Assembly (NCBI GenBank): GCA_023398815.1
Contig: JAEWRW010000045.1
Coordinates: forward strand, 1 to 59,998
Reading direction: 5' to 3'
Length of the DNA: 59,998 nucleotides
DNA from: Bacillota bacterium
Lineage (GTDB): Bacteria; Bacillota; Clostridia; Christensenellales; UMGS416
The notes below the pieces were generated by a model that ran no database searches, had not been told where the DNA came from, and saw only the letters and a list, made by a program, of their open reading frames with translations. Position numbers and translations under genes: made by a program. Positions 36,666 to 45,670 of the stretch are shown piece by piece; positions within the stretch are counted from its first letter, which is position 1, and every line of letters starts with the position of its first letter.

Positions 36666-36699
36666 CAATTCGGGACACATCTGTACCAATTCAGGACAC
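36666..36699 (+). promoter_or_regulatory. LytTR operator upstream of the kinase gene
   Basis: Two direct repeats CAATTCGGGACAC (36666-36678) and CAATTCAGGACAC (36687-36699), period 21 bp, the spacing expected for a LytTR dimer. Confidence 0.75.
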
Positions 36700-36704
36700 T
36701 TTCG

Positions 36705-36733
36705 TTGAAATGGCAGAGGAATGGGTCTATATA
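36705..36733 (+). promoter_or_regulatory. Promoter of the histidine kinase gene
   Basis: TTGAAA (36705-36710), 17-base spacer, TATATA (36728-36733), starting 16 bases after the ATT of the second operator repeat. The leader carries a perfect 9-bp palindrome CTTTGTCGA/TCGACAAAG (36763-36786). Confidence 0.7.
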
Positions 36734-36848
36734 GTCGGTTGTAAAGATATCGCCATGTAGAACTTTGTCGAAAAAAGTCGACAAAGAATCGTTTTGGTTT
36801 CTCCCGTTGGTGGGAGGAGCGTTCTTCGCCGACGTCCTCTGCGAATGA

Positions 36849-37571
36849 ATGGGATGTTTTATGATGATTGTGTTTGGTTGTTTCGCGTTTCTGTCCTTGC
36901 TGCTCTCCGCACTTTTGGCGTGGAAACTGCGGCTGATGACGCGCTGCCTGGCGGAGCAGAAGGCGGCCATGGAGCAGTACCGCCAGCAGCAGGAGTACAT
37001 CCGCGCCAGGCAGCACGACATGAACAACCGCCTGCTGACGCTGCGCGCCCTCTACAACGGGCACACGGTGCAGCGGCAGGATGTTCTGGAGCTGTTTGAG
37101 GACTCCCAGGAGCGGGCGCAGGAGATCTCCCAGCTGCTGGCGTTCAACAACTCCACCCTTGCGGCGCTGTACCTCAACAAATACAAGCGCGCAAAGGAGC
37201 TGGGCATCGACTTGCGGGTGCAGTGCCGGGCGTCCGTTCGCGCTGAGCTGCTGTGCTGCACCATGACGGATCTGCTCGACGTGGTGGGGAACCTGCTGGA
37301 CAACGCCATTGAGGCGTCGGGCCGGGGGGATCGCGTCGACATCCTCTTTGGGGAGGACAAGGGGTGTCTCGTGGTTTCCGTCGCCAACAGCGGGGAGCTT
37401 TCGGTGCCGGTGGATGTGGTGATGAGGACGGGGCACTCCACCAAAGGGGAGCACCGGGGGTATGGCCTGCGCAATGTCAACCACATCGCAACCAAGAGCG
37501 GCGGAAGGTTTGAAATGACCTTTGACGGCGACCAGATCACCTGCACGGTGTACCTTCCTCTTTCGGCATAA
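36849..37571 (+). CDS. GHKL sensor histidine kinase (AgrC-like)
   Basis: A 240-aa kinase with a single N-terminal membrane helix (~5-26), a coiled-coil linker, the phospho-acceptor motif RQHDMNNRL (His56) and a GHKL ATPase domain: N-box NLLDNAIEA (148-156), G2 box HRGYGLRNV (202-210). The short sensor part means it cannot bind a peptide the way AgrC does with six helices; input may come from a partner protein. The start could be 36849 or ATG 36861; ribosome binding sites are weak for both. It is the partner of the LytTR regulator at 35876 and is transcribed divergently. Confidence 0.9.
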   Translation: MGCFMMIVFGCFAFLSLLLSALLAWKLRLMTRCLAEQKAAMEQYRQQQEYIRARQHDMNNRLLTLRALYNGHTVQRQDVLELFEDSQERAQEISQLLAFNNSTLAALYLNKYKRAKELGIDLRVQCRASVRAELLCCTMTDLLDVVGNLLDNAIEASGRGDRVDILFGEDKGCLVVSVANSGELSVPVDVVMRTGHSTKGEHRGYGLRNVNHIATKSGGRFEMTFDGDQITCTVYLPLSA

Positions 37572-37617
37572 GAAACGAAAATGTGGTGGATTGCATAGCG
37601 TTACCATACACATCTGT

Positions 37618-37650
37618 CACATTCGAGGCGTCTGCCTGCACATTGGGGCG
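37618..37650 (+). promoter_or_regulatory. LytTR operator upstream of the InlB-repeat gene
   Basis: CACATTCGAGGCG (37618-37630) and CACATTGGGGCG (37639-37650), period 21 bp. Shares the core ATT(C/G)(G/A)(G/A)G with the repeats at 36666. Confidence 0.7.
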
Positions 37651-37657
37651 TGCGATA

Positions 37658-37686
37658 TTGTAATGATTTCCTTCGGTTCCTATACT
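37658..37686 (+). promoter_or_regulatory. Promoter of the InlB-repeat gene
   Basis: TTGTAA (37658-37663), 17-base spacer, TATACT (37681-37686). The distance from the second repeat to the -35 box (16 bases from ATT) is identical to that at 36689-36705. Confidence 0.75.
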
Positions 37687-37848
37687 TCTCGATACAAAGG
37701 TATGCCGATACCGGATTTTCCCAGTTTTGCGAGATGAGGAGGGAAGAGTTAGTTAATGTGGGTATGGGCGCCAGCACACAGGCTGGTTGGGGAAAGGCTG
37801 CTCCGGCATATCTTCGGCACAGAAACACTTCAAGAAAGGAAACGCATC

Positions 37849-40800
37849 ATGAAACGAGCGAGCGCCAAGGTACTTTCCGTTTTCCTGTCGCTGATGATGG
37901 TGTTCACGCTGCTGCCTGCCGCCGCGATGGCGGCCGGATCGGACCTGGATGAACTGCCAACCGTCGCTTATGTGTTTGACACGAACCACAAGGACGGCGG
38001 CATCCTGCAGGGCACGGCAGCGATCGAGACGGAGTTCTCCGTCATTAAGCCCGCCGCCCCCGCCCGCGCTGGGTACGCCTTTGAGGGCTGGTACACCAAC
38101 GCGGCCGGCACCGGCGAGGCGGTGAAGGACACCGACAAGATCCTGGAGGACACCACCTACTTCGCCGGGTGGAAGGCCAACGACCTCACCGTCACCTTTG
38201 ATTCCAAAGGTGGTACGGCGGTTGCGTCCTTCCCGGGCAAGTACGACGGCCTGGTGACAAAGCCGGCCGACCCGGTCAAGGCCGGGTATACCTTCGCCGG
38301 CTGGAAGAACGGGGACGTCGTGTGGAACTTCGCCACCGACACCCTGAAGGCCAACCTGACCCTGACGGCTGCCTGGAATGGCGCCGGCCCCGGTGCTTCC
38401 ACCTTTACGGTCAGCTTTGACCGCAACGATGGTTCGGGCCTGTACGATCAGTCCGCCGTGCTGAGCGGCGAAAAGGCCAGCAAGCCCGCGACCGACCCGG
38501 CCCGTGCTGGCTATACCTTTGCCGGGTGGTACAAGGAGAGCAGCGGCACGACGGCGGTCAACTTCAATGATCCCATCGCCGCTCCTACCACCTATTTTGC
38601 CAAGTGGACCGCCATTGCCTACCAGGTGACCTACGAAGAAAACGGCGGCACCCCCGTGGTGGACGCCAAGATCACCTACAACGGCAATGCCCCCAGAACC
38701 ATTGCGGATCTGCCCGCTGTGACCACCGTGAAGGCCAACGTCGTCTTCGGCGGCTGGTACTACGACGCCGACCTCACCAAGGCGGCGGCCCCGGCGGACA
38801 AGATCACCTCCGACATCACGCTGCACGCCCGGTGGCTGCAGAACGTGGCCGTGAAGTTCCACGCCAACAACGGCGCGGCCAACGACTTGGTTGCCGACCG
38901 GATGTACACCGAGGGCAGCACGATCCCGGCTGTTGACGCGGCTGCGATTGCCATTGCCCCCCGTGCTGGCTACGCCAACTCCGGCAAGTGGTACACCGAC
39001 CAGGCGCTGACGACTGAGTTTGTGTTTGGCACCAGCAAGGTCGTGCCCGGCCTGGAGCTGTACCTCAAGTGGACGGCCAACAGCGACTACACCGTGACCT
39101 TTGACAGCAAGGGCGGCAGCCCGGTGGCTTCCGCCAGCGTGTCTGCCACCGGTGAGCGCACCGTGGCCAAGCCCGCCAACCCCACCCGCACCGGTTATGA
39201 CTTTGTGAAGTGGACCAACGGCGGCGCCGACTTCGCCTTCACCGGCGAGAAGGACGCCACGAAGATCAGCGGCAATGTGACGCTGGTGGCCAACTGGACC
39301 AAGAAGGGCGAGATTCGCGTCTCCTTCCTGGCCGATGGCAAGATCTTCGACGCCAAGGACTACGCCCAGGGCGAGACCTACGCCCAGCCGGCCACCAATC
39401 CGGTGAAGACCGGGTCTACCTTCGTGGCCTGGGTCAACGCTGACAGCGGCAAGAAGTTTGCCGAGGAGACCAGCCACAAGGTGGGCTCCGTCAACGTGGA
39501 GTACAATGCCCTGTTCAGCGCGGACAAGTACACCGTGACCTTTGCCAGCGACCTGGGCATCACCCCGGCGGCGCAGAGCAATCTGGCTTACGGTGCCTCC
39601 GTGGCCGTGCCCACCGCCCCCGAAGCCCTGGGTTACGCCTTTGACGGCTGGTACAACGGCAGCGCCAAGTGGGATTTTACCAAGGACACCATCAAGGGTA
39701 ACCTGACGCTGACGGCCAAGTGGGTCAAGACCTACACCGTCAAGATCAACGATACCGACGCCGCTGGCCTGCAGGCCGATGCCCTGTGGACGGCTGCTAC
39801 CATCACCGTGCGCGAAGGCGCCACGCTGACTGCGCCGGACTTTGACGCCATCGCCGGCCAGCAGAACCCCACCATGGCGGACAATACGTTCGTCAGCTGG
39901 GGCAAGGATGCACCCGGCGGCTCCACCTGGCTCTTTGGCCAGAACGGCACCAAGGTGACTTCCGACGTGACCCTGTATGCCCGGTTTGCCAAGAACCAGG
40001 ACACCATCACCTTCTACCCCCGCAACGGCGGCGCGCCGGTTGTGAAGAAGGTGAACTTTGACACAGCCAGTGTGGACGTGGCCGATGTGGCGCTCGGTGG
40101 CTATACCTTCAAGGGTTGGGCCGACGCCGCCGCTGACACGACCGCCGACTACGCCGACGTGGCCGCCAGCACGATCACCGTTCCGGTAGACATTGCCGCC
40201 GGCGATCAGAGCTTCTATGCCATCTTTGATGAAGTGACCGGCGCCAACCTTGCGGTGACCTTCCGCGCGGGCTACGATGCCACCTCTGGCGACGCCAGTG
40301 AGAACATCGTCTCCCGTCAGTCGGTGGCCCCCGGCACGGCAGTGGCCCTGCCCACCATCACCCGCACGGGTTATGACCTCGTGGAGTGGGTGGAGGATGC
40401 GGACCAGGACGGCGTGGCCGATGTTGGCGAAGCCACCGTGGCTGGCACCTCGCTGACCATCACCGTGGACAAGGACTACGCGGCCAAGTGGGCCGCCAAG
40501 AGCTACACCGTGTCCTTCAACGCCATGGGCGGCACCGCCATTGCCAACCACCAGACCGTGGCGTTTGGCGGCAAGGCGACCGCGCCTGTCACCGACCCCA
40601 CCCGCGTGGGCTATGCCTTCAGCGGCTGGTATGAGGACTCCACCGGCACCAAGGCCTTCGATTTTGCCAACAAGGCCATCACCGGCGACACCGTGATCTT
40701 TGCCAAGTGGACCAAGGAATACAGCGTGTCCTTCGTCGTCGATTCCGTCATCAAGACGGTGACGGTGCTCGATGGGGCGACGCTGGCCAACAAGTCCGTT

Positions 40801-42669
40801 GCTGCGGCGGACGCGCCGGTTGACCCCGCCAAGGTGGGCTACACCTTCGATGGTTGGTTCACCGCCGCCACCGGTGGCACCCTGTTCCTGGACAACGGCG
40901 TTGCCACCAGCACCAAGGTGACCGGCGATCTCTTCGTCTACGCGCAGTTCATCGCCGACCCTGCCGCGCAGTACACCGTGACCTTCAACTCCGCTGGCGG
41001 CAGCTATGTGGAGGACCAGACCGTGGCGGACGGGGAGTACGCGGCCAAGCCCGCTGACCCCAAGCTGCCCGGCAAGACCTTCAAGTTCTGGTCGACCGAC
41101 GGCACCGCGGCCTTTGATTTCTCCAAGCCCATCACCGGCAATGTGGCGCTGACGGCGTACTATGCCGACGATGTGGCGGTGCAGATCTATTCCCTGGATA
41201 ACGATATCTTGGCCGTTGCGGACTACACGGTGGCTTACAACAGCACCATCGCGGTTCCGGCTGACCCCGCCATCTCCGACACCTACAAGTGGAATGGCAA
41301 GTGGTTCACCGATTCCGGTCGCACCGCGCCGTTTGACCCCGCCAAGGCCCTGCTGGTCAACGTGACGCTCTTCCCCGGCCGTGAAAGCACGACCAAGCGC
41401 ACGGTGGAGTTCGCCGTCAACGGCGCCACCGAAGCCACGGGGACTGCCACGCTGCACCTGATGGCCGGCGACAAGGTGGCCGAGCCCACGGTGAGCCGCA
41501 CCGGTTATCTGCTGGATGGCTGGTACGTCATCAACGCAGACAGCACCATCGGCGCCAAGTGGGACTTCAACACCAACGTGGTGGGCGACAACAACCTCAA
41601 GCTGGCCGCCAAGTGGGTCTATGCCCTCACGGTGACCTTCAACGCCAACTACACCGATGGCTCGGTGACCACGCTGAAGAGCATGTACAACCGCACCATC
41701 GCCCAGCCCGCCGACCCGACCCGCAAGGGGTACGCGTTCAAGGGTTGGTACACCGACCAGGCGTGCACCCACCAGTGGTACTTTGACAGCGACAAGCTGC
41801 AGCGCAACACCACGCTCTTTGCCAAGTGGAACGAGGTCGTCATTACCCTGGCGCCCTACAACACCGCGGCGACCAACCAGGACGTGGTCGTGTCTGCCAG
41901 CACCAACGAGGGGACACTCAATACCCCGTACCACACCTTCAAGGCCAATGGCAGCTTCACCTTCATCGCCAAGGATGCCGCCGGCAACGAGCTGCAGCGC
42001 AAGACCGTCACCATTGCCAACATCGACAAGGTGGCCCCGGTCATCACGATTGCCAGCTACAACACCAAGCCCACCAACAAGGACCTGGTGGTGAAGGCCA
42101 GCACCAACGAAGGCAAGCTCAACACGGCGACCTACACGTTCAAGGCCAACGGCAGCTACACCTTTGTGGCGACCGACGCGGCCGGCAACGTGACCCGCAA
42201 GACCGTGACCATCACCAACATTGACAAGACTGCCCCGGTCATCAAGCTCGCCAGCTACACCACCACGTGGACCAACAAGAGCGTGGTAGTGAAGGCCAGC
42301 ACCAACGAGGGCAAGCTCAACGCGGCTTCCCATACGTTCACCGCCAACGGCAGCTACACCTTCGTGGCGACCGACGCAGCCGGCAACGTGACCCGGAAGA
42401 CCGTCACCATCAAGAACATTGACAAGACCAAGCCGGTCCTCTCGGTCAAGACCTCCGCGGGCAAGACCGTGAAGAACGGCGCCACGGTCAAGGGGTATGA
42501 CCTGAAGGTCAAATACACCGAAGCGAACCTGCTCACCAAGACCGTCACCCTCAATGGGAAGAAGGTCAGCTGGTCGTCCACCGGCGTGTTCAAGAAGCAC
42601 GGGACGTATGTCTTTACGCTCAAGGACAAGGCGGGGAACGTGACCACATTCAAGGTTGTCCTCAAGTAG
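37849..42669 (+). CDS. Giant InlB B-repeat surface protein
   Basis: A 1606-aa exported protein. Residues 1-30 are a signal peptide (MKRASAKVLSVFLSLMMVF then TLLPAAAMAA). The body to ~1320 is a long series of ~65-80-residue Listeria-Bacteroides (InlB B) repeats, each with VTFDSKGG-like starts, PTRTGYDFVKW/GYTFAGW and LTAKW endings. The last ~280 residues hold three Ig-like repeats with STNEGKLN, FKANGSYTFVATDAAGNVTRK and TVTITNIDKTAPVI, then a closing domain. No LPXTG, SLH or GW anchor is visible. Start 37849 follows AAAGGA; an upstream in-frame ATG at 37756 with GAGGAGGG would add 31 residues before the signal. The LytTR site and promoter upstream suggest density- or contact-controlled adhesion. 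Confidence 0.9.
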   Translation: MKRASAKVLSVFLSLMMVFTLLPAAAMAAGSDLDELPTVAYVFDTNHKDGGILQGTAAIETEFSVIKPAAPARAGYAFEGWYTNAAGTGEAVKDTDKILEDTTYFAGWKANDLTVTFDSKGGTAVASFPGKYDGLVTKPADPVKAGYTFAGWKNGDVVWNFATDTLKANLTLTAAWNGAGPGASTFTVSFDRNDGSGLYDQSAVLSGEKASKPATDPARAGYTFAGWYKESSGTTAVNFNDPIAAPTTYFAKWTAIAYQVTYEENGGTPVVDAKITYNGNAPRTIADLPAVTTVKANVVFGGWYYDADLTKAAAPADKITSDITLHARWLQNVAVKFHANNGAANDLVADRMYTEGSTIPAVDAAAIAIAPRAGYANSGKWYTDQALTTEFVFGTSKVVPGLELYLKWTANSDYTVTFDSKGGSPVASASVSATGERTVAKPANPTRTGYDFVKWTNGGADFAFTGEKDATKISGNVTLVANWTKKGEIRVSFLADGKIFDAKDYAQGETYAQPATNPVKTGSTFVAWVNADSGKKFAEETSHKVGSVNVEYNALFSADKYTVTFASDLGITPAAQSNLAYGASVAVPTAPEALGYAFDGWYNGSAKWDFTKDTIKGNLTLTAKWVKTYTVKINDTDAAGLQADALWTAATITVREGATLTAPDFDAIAGQQNPTMADNTFVSWGKDAPGGSTWLFGQNGTKVTSDVTLYARFAKNQDTITFYPRNGGAPVVKKVNFDTASVDVADVALGGYTFKGWADAAADTTADYADVAASTITVPVDIAAGDQSFYAIFDEVTGANLAVTFRAGYDATSGDASENIVSRQSVAPGTAVALPTITRTGYDLVEWVEDADQDGVADVGEATVAGTSLTITVDKDYAAKWAAKSYTVSFNAMGGTAIANHQTVAFGGKATAPVTDPTRVGYAFSGWYEDSTGTKAFDFANKAITGDTVIFAKWTKEYSVSFVVDSVIKTVTVLDGATLANKSVAAADAPVDPAKVGYTFDGWFTAATGGTLFLDNGVATSTKVTGDLFVYAQFIADPAAQYTVTFNSAGGSYVEDQTVADGEYAAKPADPKLPGKTFKFWSTDGTAAFDFSKPITGNVALTAYYADDVAVQIYSLDNDILAVADYTVAYNSTIAVPADPAISDTYKWNGKWFTDSGRTAPFDPAKALLVNVTLFPGRESTTKRTVEFAVNGATEATGTATLHLMAGDKVAEPTVSRTGYLLDGWYVINADSTIGAKWDFNTNVVGDNNLKLAAKWVYALTVTFNANYTDGSVTTLKSMYNRTIAQPADPTRKGYAFKGWYTDQACTHQWYFDSDKLQRNTTLFAKWNEVVITLAPYNTAATNQDVVVSASTNEGTLNTPYHTFKANGSFTFIAKDAAGNELQRKTVTIANIDKVAPVITIASYNTKPTNKDLVVKASTNEGKLNTATYTFKANGSYTFVATDAAGNVTRKTVTITNIDKTAPVIKLASYTTTWTNKSVVVKASTNEGKLNAASHTFTANGSYTFVATDAAGNVTRKTVTIKNIDKTKPVLSVKTSAGKTVKNGATVKGYDLKVKYTEANLLTKTVTLNGKKVSWSSTGVFKKHGTYVFTLKDKAGNVTTFKVVLK

Positions 42670-42698
42670 TGTACCCACAGTAACTACTTCCGGTAAGG

Positions 42699-42734
42699 GA
42701 TCGGCCGCTCTTTGAGCGGCCGATTTCCTTTTTC
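42699..42734 (+). terminator. Terminator after the InlB-repeat gene
   Basis: Stem CGGCCGCTC/GAGCGGCCG, loop TTT, then ATTTCCTTTTT. Confidence 0.9.
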
Positions 42735-42772
42735 GGGCAGTGAGGTGCCGGCGCAGCACGGCGGAGGGGGAA

Positions 42773-42805
42773 GTACCACAACTGGTACAGCGTGCAGAGT
42801 ATACT
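42773..42805 (+). promoter_or_regulatory. Operator and -10 box of the second LytTR gene
   Basis: Palindrome GTACCA-CAAC-TGGTAC (42773-42788) sits where a -35 box would be, followed by TATACT (42800-42805). The lack of a -35 box suggests activation or repression through the palindrome. Confidence 0.5.
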
Positions 42806-42839
42806 GGGGGACGAAGCCAAAGACGGAGGATGTCAACCA

Positions 42840-43574
42840 GTGAATGTTGTGCTGTTCGGTACCGACCCGGAGTACATGCAAAGGGTCAAGGCTTACCTAG
42901 ACGCCCACTACGCGGTGGAGCGCCTTGTGCTGCTGCGTGAGCCACAGGAGGTGGCGGAGACGCTGGGGCTGGGTGGCTTTGGGGTGCTGGTGCTGGCGTG
43001 CAACGGGCCGGACGAGCGATACAATGAACTGCTGTGCACCGTGGTGGCGCACCAGCGCGAAGGCCTGAAGGTGGTCTGGTTCATCGGCGTGGGTGGGGAG
43101 GACCACACAAAGCCATGGGGCACCGATTCGCTCATGGTGCTCAACGCGCAGTACCAACCGGTGAGCTTTCCGCCGGTGAAGAAGCCCAGGCCGACGCCCA
43201 ACCCCGACGTTCTGGCCTTCCGGCACAACGGGGTGCAATACCGCATCGATTGCCAGTCCATTGTGTACATCGAGGTCTACTACAAAACGCTGCACATCGT
43301 GACCGAGGAAACGGTGTACACCCTGCATCGCTGCCCCTTGCAGCGGCTGATGGAGGCCTTGCCGCCCGATCGGTTTGTGCAGTGCCACCGTTCCTTTTTG
43401 GTGAACCGGAGCAAGGTGACGGACGTCTGTGTGCAGGAGGGCAAGCTCACGGTGGAGCTTGGCTCGACCCAGGTTCCCGTCGGGGGCAGGTATTGGGAAG
43501 GCGTGCGCAGCCTGGCCCGCCGCCCCGACGAGTTGGACGACGCCCCGAGGTGCGTCGCAACCTGCGGCGGCTGA
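42840..43574 (+). CDS. LytTR regulator with degenerate receiver domain
   Basis: A 244-aa protein starting at GTG 42840, with CGGAGGAT upstream. The C-terminal LytTR domain (~115-235) is complete: FRHNGVQYRIDCQSIVYIEVYY is spread over its first strands, then RFVQCHRSFLVNRSKVTDV and VPVGGRYW. The first ~105 residues have the alternating alpha/beta order of a receiver (NVVLFGTDPEYMQRVKAYLD, GVLVLACNGPD) but lack the acidic pair and the phospho-acceptor Asp (an Ala-Cys is there). It therefore cannot be phosphorylated in the usual way and may act as a constitutive or ligand-sensing modulator of the neighbouring LytTR circuit. Confidence 0.85.
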   Translation: MNVVLFGTDPEYMQRVKAYLDAHYAVERLVLLREPQEVAETLGLGGFGVLVLACNGPDERYNELLCTVVAHQREGLKVVWFIGVGGEDHTKPWGTDSLMVLNAQYQPVSFPPVKKPRPTPNPDVLAFRHNGVQYRIDCQSIVYIEVYYKTLHIVTEETVYTLHRCPLQRLMEALPPDRFVQCHRSFLVNRSKVTDVCVQEGKLTVELGSTQVPVGGRYWEGVRSLARRPDELDDAPRCVATCGG

Positions 43575-43603
43575 CGCCCCCCCTCCCCGTGGCCCCGCTA
43601 TTG

Positions 43604-43612
43604 TGGTACAAT
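43604..43612 (+). promoter_or_regulatory. Extended -10 promoter of the GH42 gene
   Basis: TGG directly before TACAAT (43607-43612), no clear -35 box; leader ~20 bases. Confidence 0.45.
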
Positions 43613-43639
43613 GGCGGCGAACAATATCGGAGGTGGCCC

Positions 43640-45670
43640 ATGAAGCGTTACGACCCGATCATCGCCCGCCTGCCCCACATGATACACGGCGGCGACTACA
43701 ACCCCGACCAGTGGCGGGACACCCGCGAAGTGTGGCGGGAGGACATGCGCCTGGCCAAATTGGCCGGCATCAACAGCCTGTCGGTGGGCATCTTCGCCTG
43801 GACGGCGCTGGAGCCCGCGGACGGCGTGTATGACTTTGGCTGGCTCGATGACGTGATGGACATGCTGGCCGAGAACGGCATGACCGCCGTGCTCGCCACC
43901 CCCACCGGGGCCCGCCCGGCGTGGATGAGCGAGAAGTACCCCGAGGTACTGCGGGTGGAGGCCGACCGCGTGCGCAACCTCCACGGCGGCCGGCACAACC
44001 ACTGCCAGACCTCCCCGGTGTACCGTCGCAAGGCGCTGGAGATCAATACCCGCCTGGCCGAGCGCTACAAGGACCACCCGGCGCTGGGGCTGTGGCACCT
44101 CTCCAACGAATACTCCGGCGAGTGCCACTGTGAGCTGTGCCAGCAGGCCTTCCGCGATTGGCTCAAGGCCCGCTACGGCACGCTGGACGCCCTGAACCAG
44201 GCGTGGTGGACGGCCTTCTGGAGCCACACCTACACCGACTGGAGCCAGGTGGAGTCCCCGTCCCCTCGGGGAGAGGGCAGCGTCCATGGCCTGGTGCTCG
44301 ATTGGAAGCGCTTTGTGACCCACCAGACCATCGACTTTATGAAGGCCGAGATGGAGCCCCTGCGGCGGCTGACGCCCAAGGTACCCTGCACCACCAACCT
44401 CATGCGGTTCTTCGATGGCTTTGACTACTACGCCATGGCCAAGGAACTGGACGTGGTGAGCTGGGACAACTACCCGCTGTGGAAGGCCGACGAGAGCGAC
44501 GGCTTCATCGCGGCGGAGACGGCCTTCCTGCACGACATGTTCCGCGGCATGGGCGGGGGCAAGCCCTTCCTACTGATGGAGAGCTCGCCCTCGGCCACCA
44601 ACTGGCAGCCCATCGGTAAGCTGCGCCGCCCCGGCGGGGAGGTGCTCTACAGCCTGCAGGCTGTGGCCCACGGCAGCGACAGCGTGCAGTACTTCCAGTT
44701 CCGCAAATCCCGCGGGAGCAGCGAGAAGTTCCACGGCGCGGTGGTGGACCATGTGGGGCACGAGCACACCCGCGTGTTCCGCGATGTGGCCGACACCGGC
44801 GCGACGCTTGCCAAGCTCGACGATGTGGTGGGCTGCGCCACCCCCGCCGAGGTCGCGGTAATCTACGACATCGAGAACCGCTGGGCCATCCAGGAGATGC
44901 AGGGTTTCCGGCGGGAGAAGGGCTATGTGGAGACTTGCGTGCGCCAGTACCTGCCCTTCTGGCAGGCCGGTGTGCCGGTGGATGTCATCGACTCCTCCTG
45001 CCCGCTCACCAACTATAAGCTGGTGGTGGCCCCCATGCTCTATATGCTGCGGCCCGGCATGGCGGAGAAGCTGCGTGCCTTTGTCAAGCGCGGCGGCACG
45101 CTGGTGTGCACCTACATGACCGGCTACGTGGACGAGCACGACCTGGTGCACCTGGGCGGTTTCCCCGGCCCCATCAAGGACGTGCTGGGCGTGTGGGCCG
45201 AGGAGCTCGACGGCCTTTGGGACGAGGAGCGGCGGCTGGTCACCTGGAACGGGCGGGATTACCTAGCCCGGGAGTTCTGCGAGCTCATCCACCCCGAGGG
45301 GGCCGAAGTGCTGGCCACCTGGGGCGAGGATTTCTACGAGGGCATGGCGGCCATCACCCGCAACACCTACGGGCAAGGGCACGCCTACTTCCTGGCCGGG
45401 CGGATGGAGGACGACTTCCACCGCGACTTCTATGGGAAGCTCGTGGACGAGCTCGGCATCCGCCGGACGCTGGGCGATGCCCAACTGCCCGATGGCGTGA
45501 CCGCCACCGTGCGCACCGACGGCCAGCGGGAGTTTGTGTTTGTGCAGAACTACATGCCCGACCCCCAGACCGTGGACATGGGCGCGGGCGGCGTGAGCCT
45601 CCTCACCGGCAAGCCTGTGAGCGGCGAGGTGACGCTGCCGGCGCGAGGATTGGAGATTTTCGCGCGCTGA
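43640..45670 (+). CDS. GH42 beta-galactosidase
   Basis: A 676-aa cytoplasmic glycoside hydrolase releasing terminal beta-D-galactose. The family signatures are clear: HGGDYNPDQW (16-25), acid/base Glu157 in WHLSNEYSGEC, nucleophile Glu314 in LLMESSPSATNW, and the zinc cysteines C122, C162, C164 and C167. A trimerisation domain (~395-600) and a small C-terminal beta domain follow. ATG 43640 comes after CGGAGG. Residues ~205-213 (VESPSPRGEGS) are encoded by a dispersed hairpin repeat inserted in frame (44256-44280), an unusual feature. A separate promoter and lack of a transporter suggest it serves imported galactosides along with fucI. Confidence 0.94.
   Translation: MKRYDPIIARLPHMIHGGDYNPDQWRDTREVWREDMRLAKLAGINSLSVGIFAWTALEPADGVYDFGWLDDVMDMLAENGMTAVLATPTGARPAWMSEKYPEVLRVEADRVRNLHGGRHNHCQTSPVYRRKALEINTRLAERYKDHPALGLWHLSNEYSGECHCELCQQAFRDWLKARYGTLDALNQAWWTAFWSHTYTDWSQVESPSPRGEGSVHGLVLDWKRFVTHQTIDFMKAEMEPLRRLTPKVPCTTNLMRFFDGFDYYAMAKELDVVSWDNYPLWKADESDGFIAAETAFLHDMFRGMGGGKPFLLMESSPSATNWQPIGKLRRPGGEVLYSLQAVAHGSDSVQYFQFRKSRGSSEKFHGAVVDHVGHEHTRVFRDVADTGATLAKLDDVVGCATPAEVAVIYDIENRWAIQEMQGFRREKGYVETCVRQYLPFWQAGVPVDVIDSSCPLTNYKLVVAPMLYMLRPGMAEKLRAFVKRGGTLVCTYMTGYVDEHDLVHLGGFPGPIKDVLGVWAEELDGLWDEERRLVTWNGRDYLAREFCELIHPEGAEVLATWGEDFYEGMAAITRNTYGQGHAYFLAGRMEDDFHRDFYGKLVDELGIRRTLGDAQLPDGVTATVRTDGQREFVFVQNYMPDPQTVDMGAGGVSLLTGKPVSGEVTLPARGLEIFAR

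Noticed and set aside
37572..37848. An agrD-like autoinducer peptide gene near the LytTR system
   Set aside because: No short frame with an amphipathic leader, Cys and acidic tail was found; the kinase also lacks the six-helix AgrC sensor.
37753..42759. Open frame of over 1600 codons opposite the InlB-repeat gene
   Set aside because: It mirrors the repeat structure of the true gene and has no start signals or recognised domains.
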